Shown: in pieces, positions 38,137 to 48,843 of the stretch | How positions within the stretch are numbered: the first letter of the stretch is position 1 | Layout of the letters: the number at the start of each line of letters is the position of its first letter | Assembly (NCBI RefSeq): GCF_016901995.1 | Contig: NZ_JACJLE010000008.1 | Coordinates: forward strand, 1 to 64,000 | Reading direction: 5' to 3' | Source: Bacteroides caecigallinarum | GTDB taxonomy: Bacteria > Bacteroidota > Bacteroidia > Bacteroidales > Bacteroidaceae | DNA: 64,000 nucleotides | The notes under the pieces: generated by a model | The model's input: only the letters and a program-made list of their open reading frames with translations | Told to the model about the DNA's origin: nothing | The model's database searches: none | Program-made: the position numbers and the translations under genes

Positions 38137-39660
38137 TTATAACGGCAGCGTTATCTTAAAGTATTCACTGTCTCTATGCTCTTTCTTGATTATATCAATC
38201 ATCTTCTGTACAATATCAGGATGATTTGCAGAAATATCATTATCCTCATGAATATCAGTTGATAAATCATATAGATGAGGTTTGCCTTTCTTTACGACCA
38301 ACTTCCAGTCGCCCATACGTACTGCCATCTGGTCTGTTTCATGGAATTCCCAATACAGATAGTCATGTTTCTTCTGCATTTCATCATTTCCCATCAAAGT
38401 AGGAGCAAACGATATACCGTCAAAACAGTCACCGTCAAGTTTCTTATTTAAATACTTTTTAGGGAATTTCTTATCGCCAACCAGTTCGCAGAAAGTAGGC
38501 ATAATATCATAGAAAGCCAACTGATGATCGTTCACTGTTCCAGCCTCAACTTTACCAGGCCAACGCACAATAAAAGGAATTCTTATTCCACCTTCATAAC
38601 ACTGGCGTTTCAAGCCTCGCAATTTTCCGTCACGGCCGAAAAACTCCGGATCTGCACCACCCTCTTCATGAGGACCGTTATCGCTACTGAATATTACTAT
38701 GGTATTTTCATCAAAACCTTTCTCTTTCAGCTTCGCCAATATCTCACCCACGTATTCATCCAAACGGGTTATCATTCCGGCAAACTCAGCATGAGTATGT
38801 ACTGCAGGATTGTATCTGCTGCCTTCTTCACCGCCCCAAGTCTTGTCGTGGAAAAACTTTTTCTTATATGACTTCAAAATGGAATCATTTGGCTGAGCCA
38901 ACTCTGCATGAGGTAATGTGTATGTAAAGAAACCATAGAAAGGAGTACTTCCGTCTTGCGAATCAATCCACTTAAGAGCCTCACGATGAATCATATCTGC
39001 AGAATATTGTGGACGTTTCTTATAGTCGTCGCCATACATCGGATATTTAATGTTTTCATCCATTATAATACGTACTGTTGCCGTATCTCCCATCGACTTA
39101 CTGTAACGGTTTAGGAAATTAGGATAATAAAGATGTGCCTGGAACTGACATATGAATCCATAATATTCATCTATTCCACGCTTGTCTGGAGTAGAGCACG
39201 AGCCTTCATATCCTCCTGCCCACTTACCGAACATACCCGTGGTATATCCGTTTTTTTTCATTATTTCAGGAAGAATGATATGAGCAGGATCATATGGCTC
39301 CTGACCTACGACTGTATATTCATCATTGTCGCCATACTTCATGGTAGGAACATTTTTCCAATATTCCTTATTTCCACGCACGTGTGTATGTCCGGAATGC
39401 TGTCCTGTCATTATCGTAGCACGCGACGGCGCACTCACTGGGCTACCGGCATAGGCCTGTGTAAAGCGCATTCCTTCTTGCGCCATACGGTCAATATTAG
39501 GTGTATTGATATATTTCTGGCCATAGCATCCCAAATCGCCATATCCCATATCGTCGCATAAGATGAAAATGATATTAGGTCTCTCTGTTTTTTTAGCGGC
39601 TTGAACTTGACACACACCAGTCGCAAATACTCCTGCACAAATCACTATGTTCTTAATCAT
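38137..39660 (-). CDS. S1-family sulfatase (arylsulfatase A type), secreted
   Basis: Protein of 507 residues with a signal peptide (about 1-22). The metal-binding NIIFILCDDMGYGDLG (about 30-44) is followed by the formylglycine site SAPSR with S76, the serine type that needs an anaerobic sulfatase-maturating enzyme. FSSDNGPHEEGG and the C-terminal subdomain with VVKKGKPHLYDLSTD are also typical. It removes sulfate from a glycan, probably a host or algal polysaccharide; the exact bond is not evident. It stands alone, between pckA and ruvB. Confidence 0.92.
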   Translation of the reverse strand: MIKNIVICAGVFATGVCQVQAAKKTERPNIIFILCDDMGYGDLGCYGQKYINTPNIDRMAQEGMRFTQAYAGSPVSAPSRATIMTGQHSGHTHVRGNKEYWKNVPTMKYGDNDEYTVVGQEPYDPAHIILPEIMKKNGYTTGMFGKWAGGYEGSCSTPDKRGIDEYYGFICQFQAHLYYPNFLNRYSKSMGDTATVRIIMDENIKYPMYGDDYKKRPQYSADMIHREALKWIDSQDGSTPFYGFFTYTLPHAELAQPNDSILKSYKKKFFHDKTWGGEEGSRYNPAVHTHAEFAGMITRLDEYVGEILAKLKEKGFDENTIVIFSSDNGPHEEGGADPEFFGRDGKLRGLKRQCYEGGIRIPFIVRWPGKVEAGTVNDHQLAFYDIMPTFCELVGDKKFPKKYLNKKLDGDCFDGISFAPTLMGNDEMQKKHDYLYWEFHETDQMAVRMGDWKLVVKKGKPHLYDLSTDIHEDNDISANHPDIVQKMIDIIKKEHRDSEYFKITLPL

Positions 39661-39816
39661 AATACTTTGAATTTTGAGGTTAAACCTTTAAAAATTAAGT
39701 TATAAGTCTAGTTTTACAAAATATAATAACCAGACGCTAATATAGGAATATTTTCCGGAATAAGACTTTTCAGAAGAAGACAAACTGAAAATTTTTTATT
39801 ACATACCGCTTAAAAC

Positions 39817-39850
39817 AAAAAAAGCTGCCCCATTTCTGAGACAGCTTTTT
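39817..39850 (-). terminator. Intrinsic terminator of pckA
   Basis: AAAAAAAGCTG (39817-39827) pairs with CAGCTTTTT (39842-39850), 22 bases past the pckA stop codon, with a T-run on the minus strand. Confidence 0.85.
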
Positions 39851-39871
39851 GTTATATGTTGTAGTATTAAA

Positions 39872-41476
39872 TTACAACTTTGGACCAGCAGCAACAAGAG
39901 CCTTACCAGCTTCGTTACCTGTAAACTTAGCGAAGTTCTTGATGAAACGTCCAGCCAAGTCTTTAGCTTTTTCTTCCCACTTGCAAGCGCAGTCGTAAGT
40001 GTCACGTGGGTCAAGAATCTTAGGATCAACACCCGGCAATTCAGTAGGAACGACAAAGTTGAAGTAAGGGATAGTCTTAGTTGGAGCTTTTTCGATAGAA
40101 CCGTCAAGGATAGCATCGATGATACCACGAGTATCACGGATAGAGATACGTTTGCCAGTTCCGTTCCAGCCAGTGTTAACCAAGTAAGCCTTAGCACCTG
40201 TCATCTTCATCTTCTTAACCAATTCTTCAGCATATTTTGTTGGGTGCAATGACAAGAATGCAGCACCGAAACAAGCAGAGAATGTAGGAGTTGGTTCAGT
40301 GATACCACGTTCTGTACCAGCCAACTTAGCAGTAAATCCTGACAGGAAGTAGTACTGAGCCTGTTCCTCGTTCAAGATTGATACTGGAGGCAATACACCG
40401 AACGCATCAGCTGACAAGAAGATAACTTGTTTAGCGTGAGGACCTTTAGAAACCGGTTTAACGATGTTGTTGATGTGATAGATAGGGTAAGAAACACGAG
40501 TGTTTTCAGTTACGCTCTTATCAGCGAAGTCTATCTTACCGTTAGCGTCAACAGTTACGTTTTCCAACAAAGCGTCACGTTTGATAGCATTGTAGATATC
40601 TGGCTCTGATTCCTTATCAAGGTTGATAACCTTAGCGTAGCAACCACCTTCGTAGTTGAATACACCTTCGTTATCCCATCCGTGTTCGTCATCACCAATC
40701 AACAGACGTTTAGGGTCAGTTGACAAAGTTGTCTTACCTGTACCAGACAGACCGAAGAAGATAGCTGAGCTCTTGCCTTCTTTATCTGTGTTAGCTGAAC
40801 AGTGCATAGAAGCGATACCACGAAGTGGGTTGAAGTAGTTCATCATAGAGAACATACCTTTCTTCATTTCACCACCATACCAAGTGTTAAGGATAACCTG
40901 TTCCTTAGTAGTAAGGTTGAATACAACTGCTGTTTCAGAGTTCAAGCCAAGTTCTTTGTAGTTTTCAACTTTAGCCTTAGAAGCGTTGTAAACGATGAAG
41001 TCAGGTTCGAATGATTCAAGTTCTTCAGCTGTTGGGCGGATGAACATGTTAGTTACGAAGTGAGCCTGCCATGCAACTTCCATGATGAAACGAACTTTCA
41101 AGCGAGTAGCTTCGTTAGCACCGCAGAAACCATCAACTACATAAAGTTTCTTGTTTGACAATTCTTTAGCAGCAAGTTCTTTCAATACATTCCAAGCTTC
41201 TGTAGTTACAGGCTTGTTGTCGTTTTTATATTCTTCTGAAGTCCACCATACAGTGTTTTCACTTGTAGCGTCTTTTACCAAGAATTTATCTTTAGGAGAA
41301 CGACCAGTGTAGATACCAGTCATAACGTTCACTGCACCAAGTTCAGTTACCTGACCTTTTTCATAGCCTTCCAAACCAGCTTTTGTTTCTTCAGCGAACA
41401 ATACTTCGTATGAAGGATTGTGCAAGATTTCTACGGTACCCTGGATACCGTATTTGGTAAGATCTAAATTTGCCAT
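39872..41476 (-). CDS. pckA: Phosphoenolpyruvate carboxykinase (ATP)
   Basis: Protein of 534 residues, as usual for the ATP-type enzyme. The P-loop [12 protein letters not shown] (about 242-252), the GDDEHGW metal-binding block and the oxaloacetate-binding GRSPKDK are present. In Bacteroidetes the enzyme mainly runs towards oxaloacetate, fixing CO2 on the way to fumarate and succinate. It has its own promoter and terminator. Codon use is strongly regular, which fits high expression. Confidence 0.97.
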   Translation of the reverse strand: MANLDLTKYGIQGTVEILHNPSYEVLFAEETKAGLEGYEKGQVTELGAVNVMTGIYTGRSPKDKFLVKDATSENTVWWTSEEYKNDNKPVTTEAWNVLKELAAKELSNKKLYVVDGFCGANEATRLKVRFIMEVAWQAHFVTNMFIRPTAEELESFEPDFIVYNASKAKVENYKELGLNSETAVVFNLTTKEQVILNTWYGGEMKKGMFSMMNYFNPLRGIASMHCSANTDKEGKSSAIFFGLSGTGKTTLSTDPKRLLIGDDEHGWDNEGVFNYEGGCYAKVINLDKESEPDIYNAIKRDALLENVTVDANGKIDFADKSVTENTRVSYPIYHINNIVKPVSKGPHAKQVIFLSADAFGVLPPVSILNEEQAQYYFLSGFTAKLAGTERGITEPTPTFSACFGAAFLSLHPTKYAEELVKKMKMTGAKAYLVNTGWNGTGKRISIRDTRGIIDAILDGSIEKAPTKTIPYFNFVVPTELPGVDPKILDPRDTYDCACKWEEKAKDLAGRFIKNFAKFTGNEAGKALVAAGPKL

Positions 41477-41535
41477 TGTTCTAATGAATTTAATTGGTTA
41501 TTATTTTAGATATATTTATTTCCTTTTTGGCGACA

Positions 41536-41543
41536 CAAAAATA
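41536..41543 (-). promoter_or_regulatory. -7 element of pckA
   Basis: CAAAAATA reads TATTTTTG on the minus strand. CAAT at 41562-41565 is a weak -33 partner at an 18-base spacing. Confidence 0.55.
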
Positions 41544-41753
41544 CAACATTTTATTTGAATGCAATTAATAATTAGAGAAAAAAATCCGTAATAATGAAAT
41601 ATTTATACTTGTGTAACACATTTGCAAGGTATATGTTGCAAAACATAGTTTAAGGACTAGAATTCAGGCATTAAGAAGCCTTCGCAAAACGCCTTGGCAT
41701 TTGATTTAAAACGATTTGGCTTTTTCTGCAATACATCTCATACAAAAAGAAGA

Positions 41754-41779
41754 CTGCCCGAAGATCACTCCCCAGGCAG
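41754..41779 (-). terminator. Terminator of the RND efflux operon
   Basis: CTGCC (41754-41758) pairs with GGCAG (41775-41779). On the minus strand it is followed by TCTTCTTTTT, about 80 bases past the last stop codon of the operon. Confidence 0.55.
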
Positions 41780-41857
41780 CCCCAATCATCTAATTATCAC
41801 ACTAGATAATGATAACAGTTAATTTTATATGAAATGATTGTGTGTGTTTCCGGAATT

Positions 41858-43222
41858 TCATTCTCCCCTTCCTCCTCCTAGAGCCTGGTAGAGACTTATC
41901 ACACTCTGTATCTCCATAAAGCGGTTAGATACTTGTGTGAGTTGTGCATTGAGCAATGACTGACGCGCAGTCAATACCTCAAGATAGTTTGTTGTTCCGT
42001 ATTCCATAAGCAGTGAGGTGCTCATTACAGTCTTTTCCAAAGCCTTTACCTGTTTCTGATAAAGCTCGGTTTTCGACTTGCATGACTGATATGCTGTAAG
42101 TGCATCGTTCACCTCGGCTCCGGCATTCAACAATGTCTGCTGGAAATTCAGACTGGCCTCTTCCTGCTGAGCCTTTGCTATACGGAGTTGTGCTATATTC
42201 TGTCCACGGTTGAACAGAGGTAAAGTGAGCTGTCCCACAGCATTGGCAATAAACTTGGCAGGATTAACAATAATCGATCCTGCAAGATTTGTCCATCCGG
42301 CAGTTCCGCTAAGCACTATTGAAGGATAGAAAGCCGAACGTGCCTGGTTGGTAACATAGAATGCAGCCTCAAGAGAACGTTCCGCCGAACGGACGTCAGG
42401 ACGGTTTGACAACATTTGCAATGGCACACCAACAGACAAATCCTCAGGCATCTTCTGATCCGCTAATTTTCCACGTTCATAATCGCGTGGAGTTTCTGCC
42501 AGAAGCAGTGCCATACTGTTCAATGTCTGGTTAATCTGTTCTTTCAGGTCAATTACAGACGTCTGCACACTATAATATGTAGCTTCCATCTGTGAAACAC
42601 CTGCTTCATTATATTGTCCGGCATCCATAAGCGCACGTGCAGCATCTACCGTTTCTTTCCATGCAGTTTCTGTCTCCTGCGACAACGCCAATTGTTCGTC
42701 AAGCATAAGAAGTGTATAATATGTATTGGCTACACTTGCTATCAGTTGCGAACGTACAGCCTGCTTATAATCAATGCTTTGTGCATATAATGCCTGAGCC
42801 TGTTTCTTGGAATTGCGCATACGTCCGAAGATATCAAGTTCCCAACTTGCTGTAACAGGAAGCTGATATGATTTTGTGGCTTTCTGACCATCAAAGCTGC
42901 TGATTGTTCCCTGCGGAGCCAAAGCGAATGACGGCAGGAAAGCAAGCTTAGAAGCAAGGAGAGTAGCTTTCGACTCTTCTATTCTCAATTGCGCAGACTG
43001 ATAATCGGTATTATTCTGCAATGCCTGCTCTATCAAGGTCTGCAGATGAGGATCTGTGAAAACCTCTTTCCAGTCGGAATTGCCGAAATTCAGCGTATCC
43101 GCAACCTCTACCTTTTCTCCGTACAGGCTGTCAGGAACTGTTTCTGCAGGTTTATATTTTGTATATATACCACAGCTGCTTAACATTGCAGCTGTAGTAG
43201 TAAGTATTATAAATTTCTTCAT
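41858..43222 (-). CDS. RND efflux outer-membrane factor (TolC/OprM family lipoprotein)
   Basis: Protein of 454 residues with a lipoprotein signal (MKKFIILTTTAAMLSSCG; Cys17). Two repeated outer-membrane efflux protein domains give the long alpha-helical hairpins of the channel (QTLIEQALQNNTDYQSAQLR; SAERSLEAAFYVTNQARSAF). It carries substrates from the RND pump through the outer membrane. It is the third gene of the operon AcrA-like, AcrB-like, OprM-like, 18 bases after the pump gene. Confidence 0.93.
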   Translation of the reverse strand: MKKFIILTTTAAMLSSCGIYTKYKPAETVPDSLYGEKVEVADTLNFGNSDWKEVFTDPHLQTLIEQALQNNTDYQSAQLRIEESKATLLASKLAFLPSFALAPQGTISSFDGQKATKSYQLPVTASWELDIFGRMRNSKKQAQALYAQSIDYKQAVRSQLIASVANTYYTLLMLDEQLALSQETETAWKETVDAARALMDAGQYNEAGVSQMEATYYSVQTSVIDLKEQINQTLNSMALLLAETPRDYERGKLADQKMPEDLSVGVPLQMLSNRPDVRSAERSLEAAFYVTNQARSAFYPSIVLSGTAGWTNLAGSIIVNPAKFIANAVGQLTLPLFNRGQNIAQLRIAKAQQEEASLNFQQTLLNAGAEVNDALTAYQSCKSKTELYQKQVKALEKTVMSTSLLMEYGTTNYLEVLTARQSLLNAQLTQVSNRFMEIQSVISLYQALGGGRGE

Positions 43223-43240
43223 GTGTTATTCTTTTAATGA

Positions 43241-46200
43241 TTATACCTGTTCATCATTCTTGAAAGCACTTCTCTCTTCAAGGCTACGTTCATGCTCTAA
43301 TTTAAACTGTGCATCTCCTTCTACCTGCATAGGTTTACGGATTTTCTCCTGAAGATACTCGAATGTTATATAGAACACAGGAACCACAAAAAGAAGAGCC
43401 AAAGTACCGATAAGCATACCACCGACAACACCTGTACCCAATGAACTGTTACCGTTAGCTCCGGCACCGGTTGCAAACATAAGCGGGATCATACCGAAAA
43501 TCATTGTCAATACAGTCATCAGGATAGGACGCAAACGGGCTTGAGCTGCAGAATAAGCAGATTCTATAATACCCATTCCTCTACGACGGCGCTCCAACGC
43601 ATATTCCGTAATCAGAATGGCTGTCTTTGACAGCAAACCAATCAACATGATAACACCTGTCTGAAGATAGATATTGTTTTCCAAACCGAACAACTTGGCA
43701 AACAAGAAACTACCCATCAAACCAAATGGTACTGAGAAGATAACTGCCAACGGTACAAGGAAGCTTTCATACAGACATGAAAGGATAAGATATATAAGGA
43801 CTACACATATTATATATATGAACACTGTCTGTGAACCTCCACTCTGTGATTCCTCACGGGCAATACCACCATATTCATATCCATATCCGGTAGGAAGAGT
43901 CTGAGCGGCAACCTCTTTGATTGCGTTCTGTACTTCACCTGTTGAATATCCTGCCTGTGCGTTAACATTTACATTTATAGAACTGTAAAGGTTGAATCGT
44001 TTTGCAACTTCAGCTCCCATTACATTCCTCAATGTAACAAACTGACCTAAAGGAGCCATCTCAGAGCCGTTACGTACATACATATTATTAAGGGACTGTT
44101 CGTCAAGACGATATTCAGGTGATGCCTGAAGCATTACACGATATACCTTACCGAATTCATTGAAGTTTGATACATAGGATCCACCGCAATAGCTACCCAA
44201 TGCAGAAAGAACATCCGATGGAGATATTCCTGCACGCTTACATTTAGCAGCATCTATATCAACAGCTATCTGTGGGAAGTTCATGGCGTAAGAAGTATAT
44301 GCCATAGCTACCTCAGGACGCTGGTTCAAAGCTCCAAGGAAATTCATGACATGTCCGAAGAAGACAGACATATCACCTCCGGTCTTATCCTGCATATACA
44401 GTTCTACAGAGTTACCCATACCGTAACCAGGAATCATACCAGTCTGGAAGCAGAAAATCTGGGCTTCCTTTATTTGAGCAAACTGTGCATTCAGTCGTGC
44501 AAGAACGGCATCGGCAGAATGTTCCGCTCCCTTACGTTCATCCCATGGTTTAAGATCGACGATACATGATGCATAAGAAGTTCCCTGACCAGAGATAAGA
44601 CCATAACCTGATGTGGCACTGTAGTTATCAACCTCAGGAGTATTCTCCAGAATATCTTTTACCTTTTCCAATACCTTGACTGTTTCAGTAAGAGTACTAC
44701 CAGGAGAAGTACTGATATTTACCATAACTGTTCCCTGGTCTTCCTGTGGAACCAGACCTGTCTTGGTAGTCTTCATGAAGAATACCAGCAAAACTACAGA
44801 TTCGATGAGTGCTGCCCAAACTATCCATCTGTGATGAATTGCAAACATTACTCCTTTCTTATATTTATTCATTGTAGCATTGAAAGAAGCATTATATGCA
44901 GCCTTTACACGACCGTTAAAGCTTTTGGCACTCTTCTGTCCGTCAGACGGTCTCATCATTATGGCACAAAGGGCAGGGCAAAGAACCAAGGCACAAATCA
45001 TGGACAAACCTACTGATGTAGCCATTGTGATACCAAACTGAGTATAGAATATACCAGATGTACCTCCCATGAATGTTACAGGGATAAACACTGCCATAAA
45101 CACACATGTACATGAGATAACGGCCATAGTTACATCACTCAATGCATCTTTTGTTGCCAGATATGGAGAAGTGTAGCCTGAATCGAATTTCTCCTGCACA
45201 GCTTCCACCACCACAATGGCATCATCCACCACGGTACCGATAGCAAGCACAAGCGCAAACAAAGTAAGAATGTTTATACTGAAACCTGCTGCAACAAGAC
45301 AGGCAAACGTACCGATAAGAGATACAATGATTGAAATAGAAGGAATCAATGTACTCTTGAAATCCTGCAAGAAGAAGTAAACCACAAGAATAACAAGTAT
45401 GATTGCTATTACAAGTGTTTCCACAACGTTGTGAATAGATGCATAAAGGAAGTCATTCGAACTCATCATCTGAACGAACTCTACGCCAGGAGGAAGAGCC
45501 TCTGACATTTCTTCCAGTCGTTTTGTAATGGCTTCATTAACTTCTGTCGCATTGGCACCTGCAACCTGGAAAGTAAGGAAAGTCACACCAGGACGGTCAT
45601 TTACCTCACCATGGAAACTATACGATAAACGACCTAGTTCAACCTTAGCAATATCTTTAAGTCTAAGGACAGAACCGTCATCATTTGAACGTATCACAAT
45701 ATCCTCAAACTGTTCTACCGATTTAAGACGTCCTTTATATTTCAAAGCATATTGAAATACATTTGGAGAGTTTTCGCCAAGATTACCGGCAGGAGCTTCA
45801 ATGTTCTGTTCACCAAGCACTGCAGTAACATCATCTGGAATCAGACCATACTGAGCCATACGTTCCGGATTAAGCCATATACGCATACTGTAAGTATCAC
45901 CAAGCAATGTTGCATCACCCACACCTTCGATACGTTTAATTTCCGGTATGACATTAATATCCAGATAATTGGCAAGGAATGTCTCGTCATATTTACCGTC
46001 GGTGCTAACCAACGAGTTAATCTGAAGGAAGCTTGTCTGTCTTTTTGCTGTTGAGACACCGATTTTTGTTACTTCAGACGGCAACAATCCCTGCGCCTTT
46101 GATACACGGTTCTGCACGTTGACAGCAGCCATATCAGGATCTGTACCCTGCTTGAAATAGACCTGTATTGTAGCCGAACCGGAGTTTGTTGCGGTAGAAG

Positions 46201-46438
46201 TGATATACATCATGTTTTCCACACCGTTTATACTCTCTTCCAAAGGCATTATAACACTGTTCATTACCGCATCGGCACTGGCTCCTGTATATGTAGCATC
46301 AACCACAACTGTAGGAGGAGCTATATCAGGATACTGTTCTACCGGCAACGATATGAGTGAGATAAATCCCACCAACAAAATCACGATGGAGATGGAAATA
46401 GCCATCACCGGTCGTTTTATAAATATATTTCCTTTCAT
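43241..46438 (-). CDS. RND multidrug efflux pump (AcrB/MexB-like, HAE-1 family)
   Basis: Protein of 1065 residues, the standard length. The first helix, two large periplasmic porter/docking loops and 12 transmembrane segments are visible. Proton-relay acids occur in helix 4 (LALVLAIGTVVDDAIVVVEA). The N-terminus (MKGNIFIKRPVMAISISIVI) is typical of HAE-1 pumps. It exports drugs, detergents or bile salts by proton antiport. The divergent AraC regulator is the likely controller. Confidence 0.95.
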   Translation of the reverse strand: MKGNIFIKRPVMAISISIVILLVGFISLISLPVEQYPDIAPPTVVVDATYTGASADAVMNSVIMPLEESINGVENMMYITSTATNSGSATIQVYFKQGTDPDMAAVNVQNRVSKAQGLLPSEVTKIGVSTAKRQTSFLQINSLVSTDGKYDETFLANYLDINVIPEIKRIEGVGDATLLGDTYSMRIWLNPERMAQYGLIPDDVTAVLGEQNIEAPAGNLGENSPNVFQYALKYKGRLKSVEQFEDIVIRSNDDGSVLRLKDIAKVELGRLSYSFHGEVNDRPGVTFLTFQVAGANATEVNEAITKRLEEMSEALPPGVEFVQMMSSNDFLYASIHNVVETLVIAIILVILVVYFFLQDFKSTLIPSISIIVSLIGTFACLVAAGFSINILTLFALVLAIGTVVDDAIVVVEAVQEKFDSGYTSPYLATKDALSDVTMAVISCTCVFMAVFIPVTFMGGTSGIFYTQFGITMATSVGLSMICALVLCPALCAIMMRPSDGQKSAKSFNGRVKAAYNASFNATMNKYKKGVMFAIHHRWIVWAALIESVVLLVFFMKTTKTGLVPQEDQGTVMVNISTSPGSTLTETVKVLEKVKDILENTPEVDNYSATSGYGLISGQGTSYASCIVDLKPWDERKGAEHSADAVLARLNAQFAQIKEAQIFCFQTGMIPGYGMGNSVELYMQDKTGGDMSVFFGHVMNFLGALNQRPEVAMAYTSYAMNFPQIAVDIDAAKCKRAGISPSDVLSALGSYCGGSYVSNFNEFGKVYRVMLQASPEYRLDEQSLNNMYVRNGSEMAPLGQFVTLRNVMGAEVAKRFNLYSSINVNVNAQAGYSTGEVQNAIKEVAAQTLPTGYGYEYGGIAREESQSGGSQTVFIYIICVVLIYLILSCLYESFLVPLAVIFSVPFGLMGSFLFAKLFGLENNIYLQTGVIMLIGLLSKTAILITEYALERRRRGMGIIESAYSAAQARLRPILMTVLTMIFGMIPLMFATGAGANGNSSLGTGVVGGMLIGTLALLFVVPVFYITFEYLQEKIRKPMQVEGDAQFKLEHERSLEERSAFKNDEQV

Positions 46439-46479
46439 TGTTATTCTTTATTAATTAAAGTCACATCAACTCTGTTTGT

Positions 46480-47586
46480 TTATTTCACCTGAGTTCCTTC
46501 GCGAAGAAGACCTGCTCCCTTAGCTACTATTTCATCGCCTGGATTAAGACCTTCGAGTACGATATACTCGCGTCCGTCATTATAGGCGGCAACCTTAATT
46601 AATGTTGTCACAGCCTTGCCGTCAACAACCCTAAACACTGAAATCTTATCTTGTTGTTTTACTGTAGCTTCCTGAGGTATTATTATATAATCATTGTATG
46701 TACTTGGTATCAACACCTTGCCGGATGAACCGCTCAACAACAAACCTTTCTCGTTAGGGAATACGGCACGTACCCCAACTGTACCAGTCTGTGTATCTAT
46801 TACTCCACTGACAGATTCAATCTTTCCTTTTTCTGAATATGTAGTACCATCGTTCAGTTCAAGCGATATTTCCGGCATTTTAGCTATAGCCTCATCCATA
46901 GAACCATAGTCACGAACCATACCGAGTACCTGATTTTCTGTCATAGAAAAATAAACATACATTTCAGAGTTATCAGAGACGGTAGTCAACGGCTGTGTCA
47001 TAGACGGACTTACCAATGTACCTACACGATATGGCAACATACCTACCACACCATTGCTAGGACTTTTCACTTCAGTGTATGACAAATCGTTACGGGCATT
47101 GACTTCCTGCGCCTCTGCCTGTGCCAATTGGGCTTTCGCTGTCAAATACTGATTTTCCGAAGTTTGCAATGTAAATTCCGATACTACCTTTTTAGCATAC
47201 AGTTCCTTATTACTGTTATAAGTCAATTCCGAAGTAGCCAATGCAGCCTGTGCCGACTTCACATTTGCTACTGCAGTATTAAGCGCAGCCTTGTAAGGAA
47301 CCTGATCGATAATGAAAAGCACCTGGTCTTTTCTTACCTTCTCACCTTCTGTTACACATAATTTCTGTATTGTACCTGATACCTGAGGCATGATATTGAT
47401 ATCCTGGCGTCCGCGGATTGTAGCCGAATAATTTGTTTCTACAACTTTGTCAGCTTTTGCCACAACCATTGTTTCATAACCACCGGTTTGCATTTCTCCT
47501 TTTTGAGTTTGTCCACACGAAGCGAACCCAATTGCGCAACCAACTATTCCCATCAGTTGCAACCATTTTTTGTTTACTGTTACCAT
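46480..47586 (-). CDS. RND efflux periplasmic adaptor (membrane fusion protein, AcrA-like)
   Basis: Protein of 368 residues with a lipoprotein signal (GCAIGFASCGQ; Cys24). It shows the lipoyl and barrel domains (RQDINIMPQVSGTIQKLCVT, VKSPSNGVVGMLPYRVGT) flanking a coiled-coil hairpin rich in Ala, Gln and Glu (about 95-165), followed by beta-barrel and membrane-proximal domains. It joins the pump to the outer-membrane factor. It is the first gene of the operon; the intergenic space to the divergent AraC gene is 258 bases. Confidence 0.94.
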   Translation of the reverse strand: MVTVNKKWLQLMGIVGCAIGFASCGQTQKGEMQTGGYETMVVAKADKVVETNYSATIRGRQDINIMPQVSGTIQKLCVTEGEKVRKDQVLFIIDQVPYKAALNTAVANVKSAQAALATSELTYNSNKELYAKKVVSEFTLQTSENQYLTAKAQLAQAEAQEVNARNDLSYTEVKSPSNGVVGMLPYRVGTLVSPSMTQPLTTVSDNSEMYVYFSMTENQVLGMVRDYGSMDEAIAKMPEISLELNDGTTYSEKGKIESVSGVIDTQTGTVGVRAVFPNEKGLLLSGSSGKVLIPSTYNDYIIIPQEATVKQQDKISVFRVVDGKAVTTLIKVAAYNDGREYIVLEGLNPGDEIVAKGAGLLREGTQVK

Positions 47587-47614
47587 ATAAATCTTTTTAC
47601 TTTAAAATTCGTGG

Positions 47615-47622
47615 CAAAATTA
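47615..47622 (-). promoter_or_regulatory. -7 element of the RND efflux operon
   Basis: CAAAATTA reads TAATTTTG on the minus strand, 29 bases before the adaptor start. No -33 box is clear, which fits an activator-dependent promoter. Confidence 0.45.
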
Positions 47623-47844
47623 AATTAATTGCGAAGAACGTTAATTTTCTTTTTTACAGCACAATTGTTCAAAAACGGAACTCACTGTCCGCTTTATAAA
47701 TTATTAAGACCTTAAATTTTTTTTATTTAACGAAGAATAAATAATAAAAAAACAACGCAATATATTACAGAATTGCAATTTTAGATACTATTTTTACTAT
47801 GTATTTTTATTGATATAAATTGTTATTAACAAAATTGAAACTAT

Positions 47845-48678
47845 ATGCATATATTTCAACTGCCAGATGATGAAATTTTCAAAGCAGGAGCAGACAAGAA
47901 TGAATGGCTACCTCAGGGTAAAACCATGAAAGTAGATGTAGATACAATTATCTTTTGCAGAAAAGGTACTGCCCACATAGAAATAGACCTTATCCCATAC
48001 GAACTGGTAGCCAATACACAGCTAATAATAATAGCCGGGAGCATAGTCCACAATATCAGCAATAGTGACGATTTCAAAATCTCATATATAACATTCAAAC
48101 ACGAAGTTTACGACGAAGCGACAGCACAACTGGAACCTTCGTTCACTTTTTTCCTGAAAGAATATCCCTGCGTACAATTAGGAGAAAAAAGAATAAACAA
48201 AATGAACTATCTGGTAGAAGCTATGAAAGATTTCTATAATGAAAAGACCAACTGTTTCAGAGTAAAAATCTTCAAAAACAATATCCAAAGTTTCCTACTT
48301 GATGTATATGACAAGACAAGAACCCTATTTAAAATAGACAAATCGGAGGAAGTGGGAAGAAGAGAAGAGCTGTTTATAAAGTTCATTCATCTGATACACA
48401 AGTATTGTCCACAACAAAGAGAAGTAGGGTTTTACGCAGAGAAACTATACATAACATCACGCTACTTATCGTCAATAACACAAAATGTTGCAGATAAATC
48501 AGCCAAATACATTATCGACAAACATGCAATACAGAGAATAAAGATAATGCTTAAATACTCGAATATGTCCATACAGGATATCTCGTATGAATTAAACTTC
48601 CCTGATCAATCATTCTTCTCAAGATATTTTAAAAAGCATACAGGCATGAGCCCATTAGAGTATAGAGCAAAACCTTAA
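47845..48678 (+). CDS. AraC family regulator divergent from the RND efflux operon
   Basis: Protein of 277 residues. The N-terminal part (about 15-110) is a cupin-like sensor (VDTIIFCRKGTAHIEIDLIP). The C-terminal AraC domain (about 180-277) has two helix-turn-helix units (VGFYAEKLYITSRYLSSITQ; SIQDISYELNFPDQSFFSRY). It is divergent from the efflux operon and very probably regulates it. The inducer is unknown. Confidence 0.88.
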   Translation: MHIFQLPDDEIFKAGADKNEWLPQGKTMKVDVDTIIFCRKGTAHIEIDLIPYELVANTQLIIIAGSIVHNISNSDDFKISYITFKHEVYDEATAQLEPSFTFFLKEYPCVQLGEKRINKMNYLVEAMKDFYNEKTNCFRVKIFKNNIQSFLLDVYDKTRTLFKIDKSEEVGRREELFIKFIHLIHKYCPQQREVGFYAEKLYITSRYLSSITQNVADKSAKYIIDKHAIQRIKIMLKYSNMSIQDISYELNFPDQSFFSRYFKKHTGMSPLEYRAKP

Positions 48679-48744
48679 TAAGTGTATAACATACGGCAAT
48701 AATACTAAATAGTGTTATAAAACATAAGTTTTCGCGCACAAAAC

Positions 48745-48774
48745 TTGCAGATAACGGAAAAGTCCGTACCTTTG
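48745..48774 (+). promoter_or_regulatory. Promoter of mnmA
   Basis: TTG at 48745-48747, a spacer of about 19 bases and TACCTTTG at 48767-48774 form a good Bacteroidetes promoter. Transcription should start near 48781, giving a leader of about 100 bases. Confidence 0.65.
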
Positions 48775-48780
48775 TACTGT

Positions 48781-48843
48781 GTTTTTCATAGTATTAGATT
48801 TTAAGGTTAACAAAGGTTGGAGTACAGCGGTACTCCTTTTTTT
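48781..48843 (+). promoter_or_regulatory. mnmA leader with an internal terminator hairpin
   Basis: GGAGTAC (48819-48825) and GTACTCC (48830-48836) form a perfect stem with an AGCG loop, followed by T to 48843. The whole hairpin lies between the promoter and the start codon, so full-length transcripts need read-through. The upstream part (TTTTCATAGTATTAGATTTT) resembles, as I recall but cannot check, a leader found before several Bacteroides genes. It may be a conserved attenuator or give a short RNA of about 60 bases. Confidence 0.6.

Larger units (their letters stand above)
41477..41857. other. Intergenic region between pckA and the efflux operon
   Basis: It holds the pckA promoter near 41536 and the efflux operon terminator near 41754. 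Nothing else is evident between them. Confidence 0.5.
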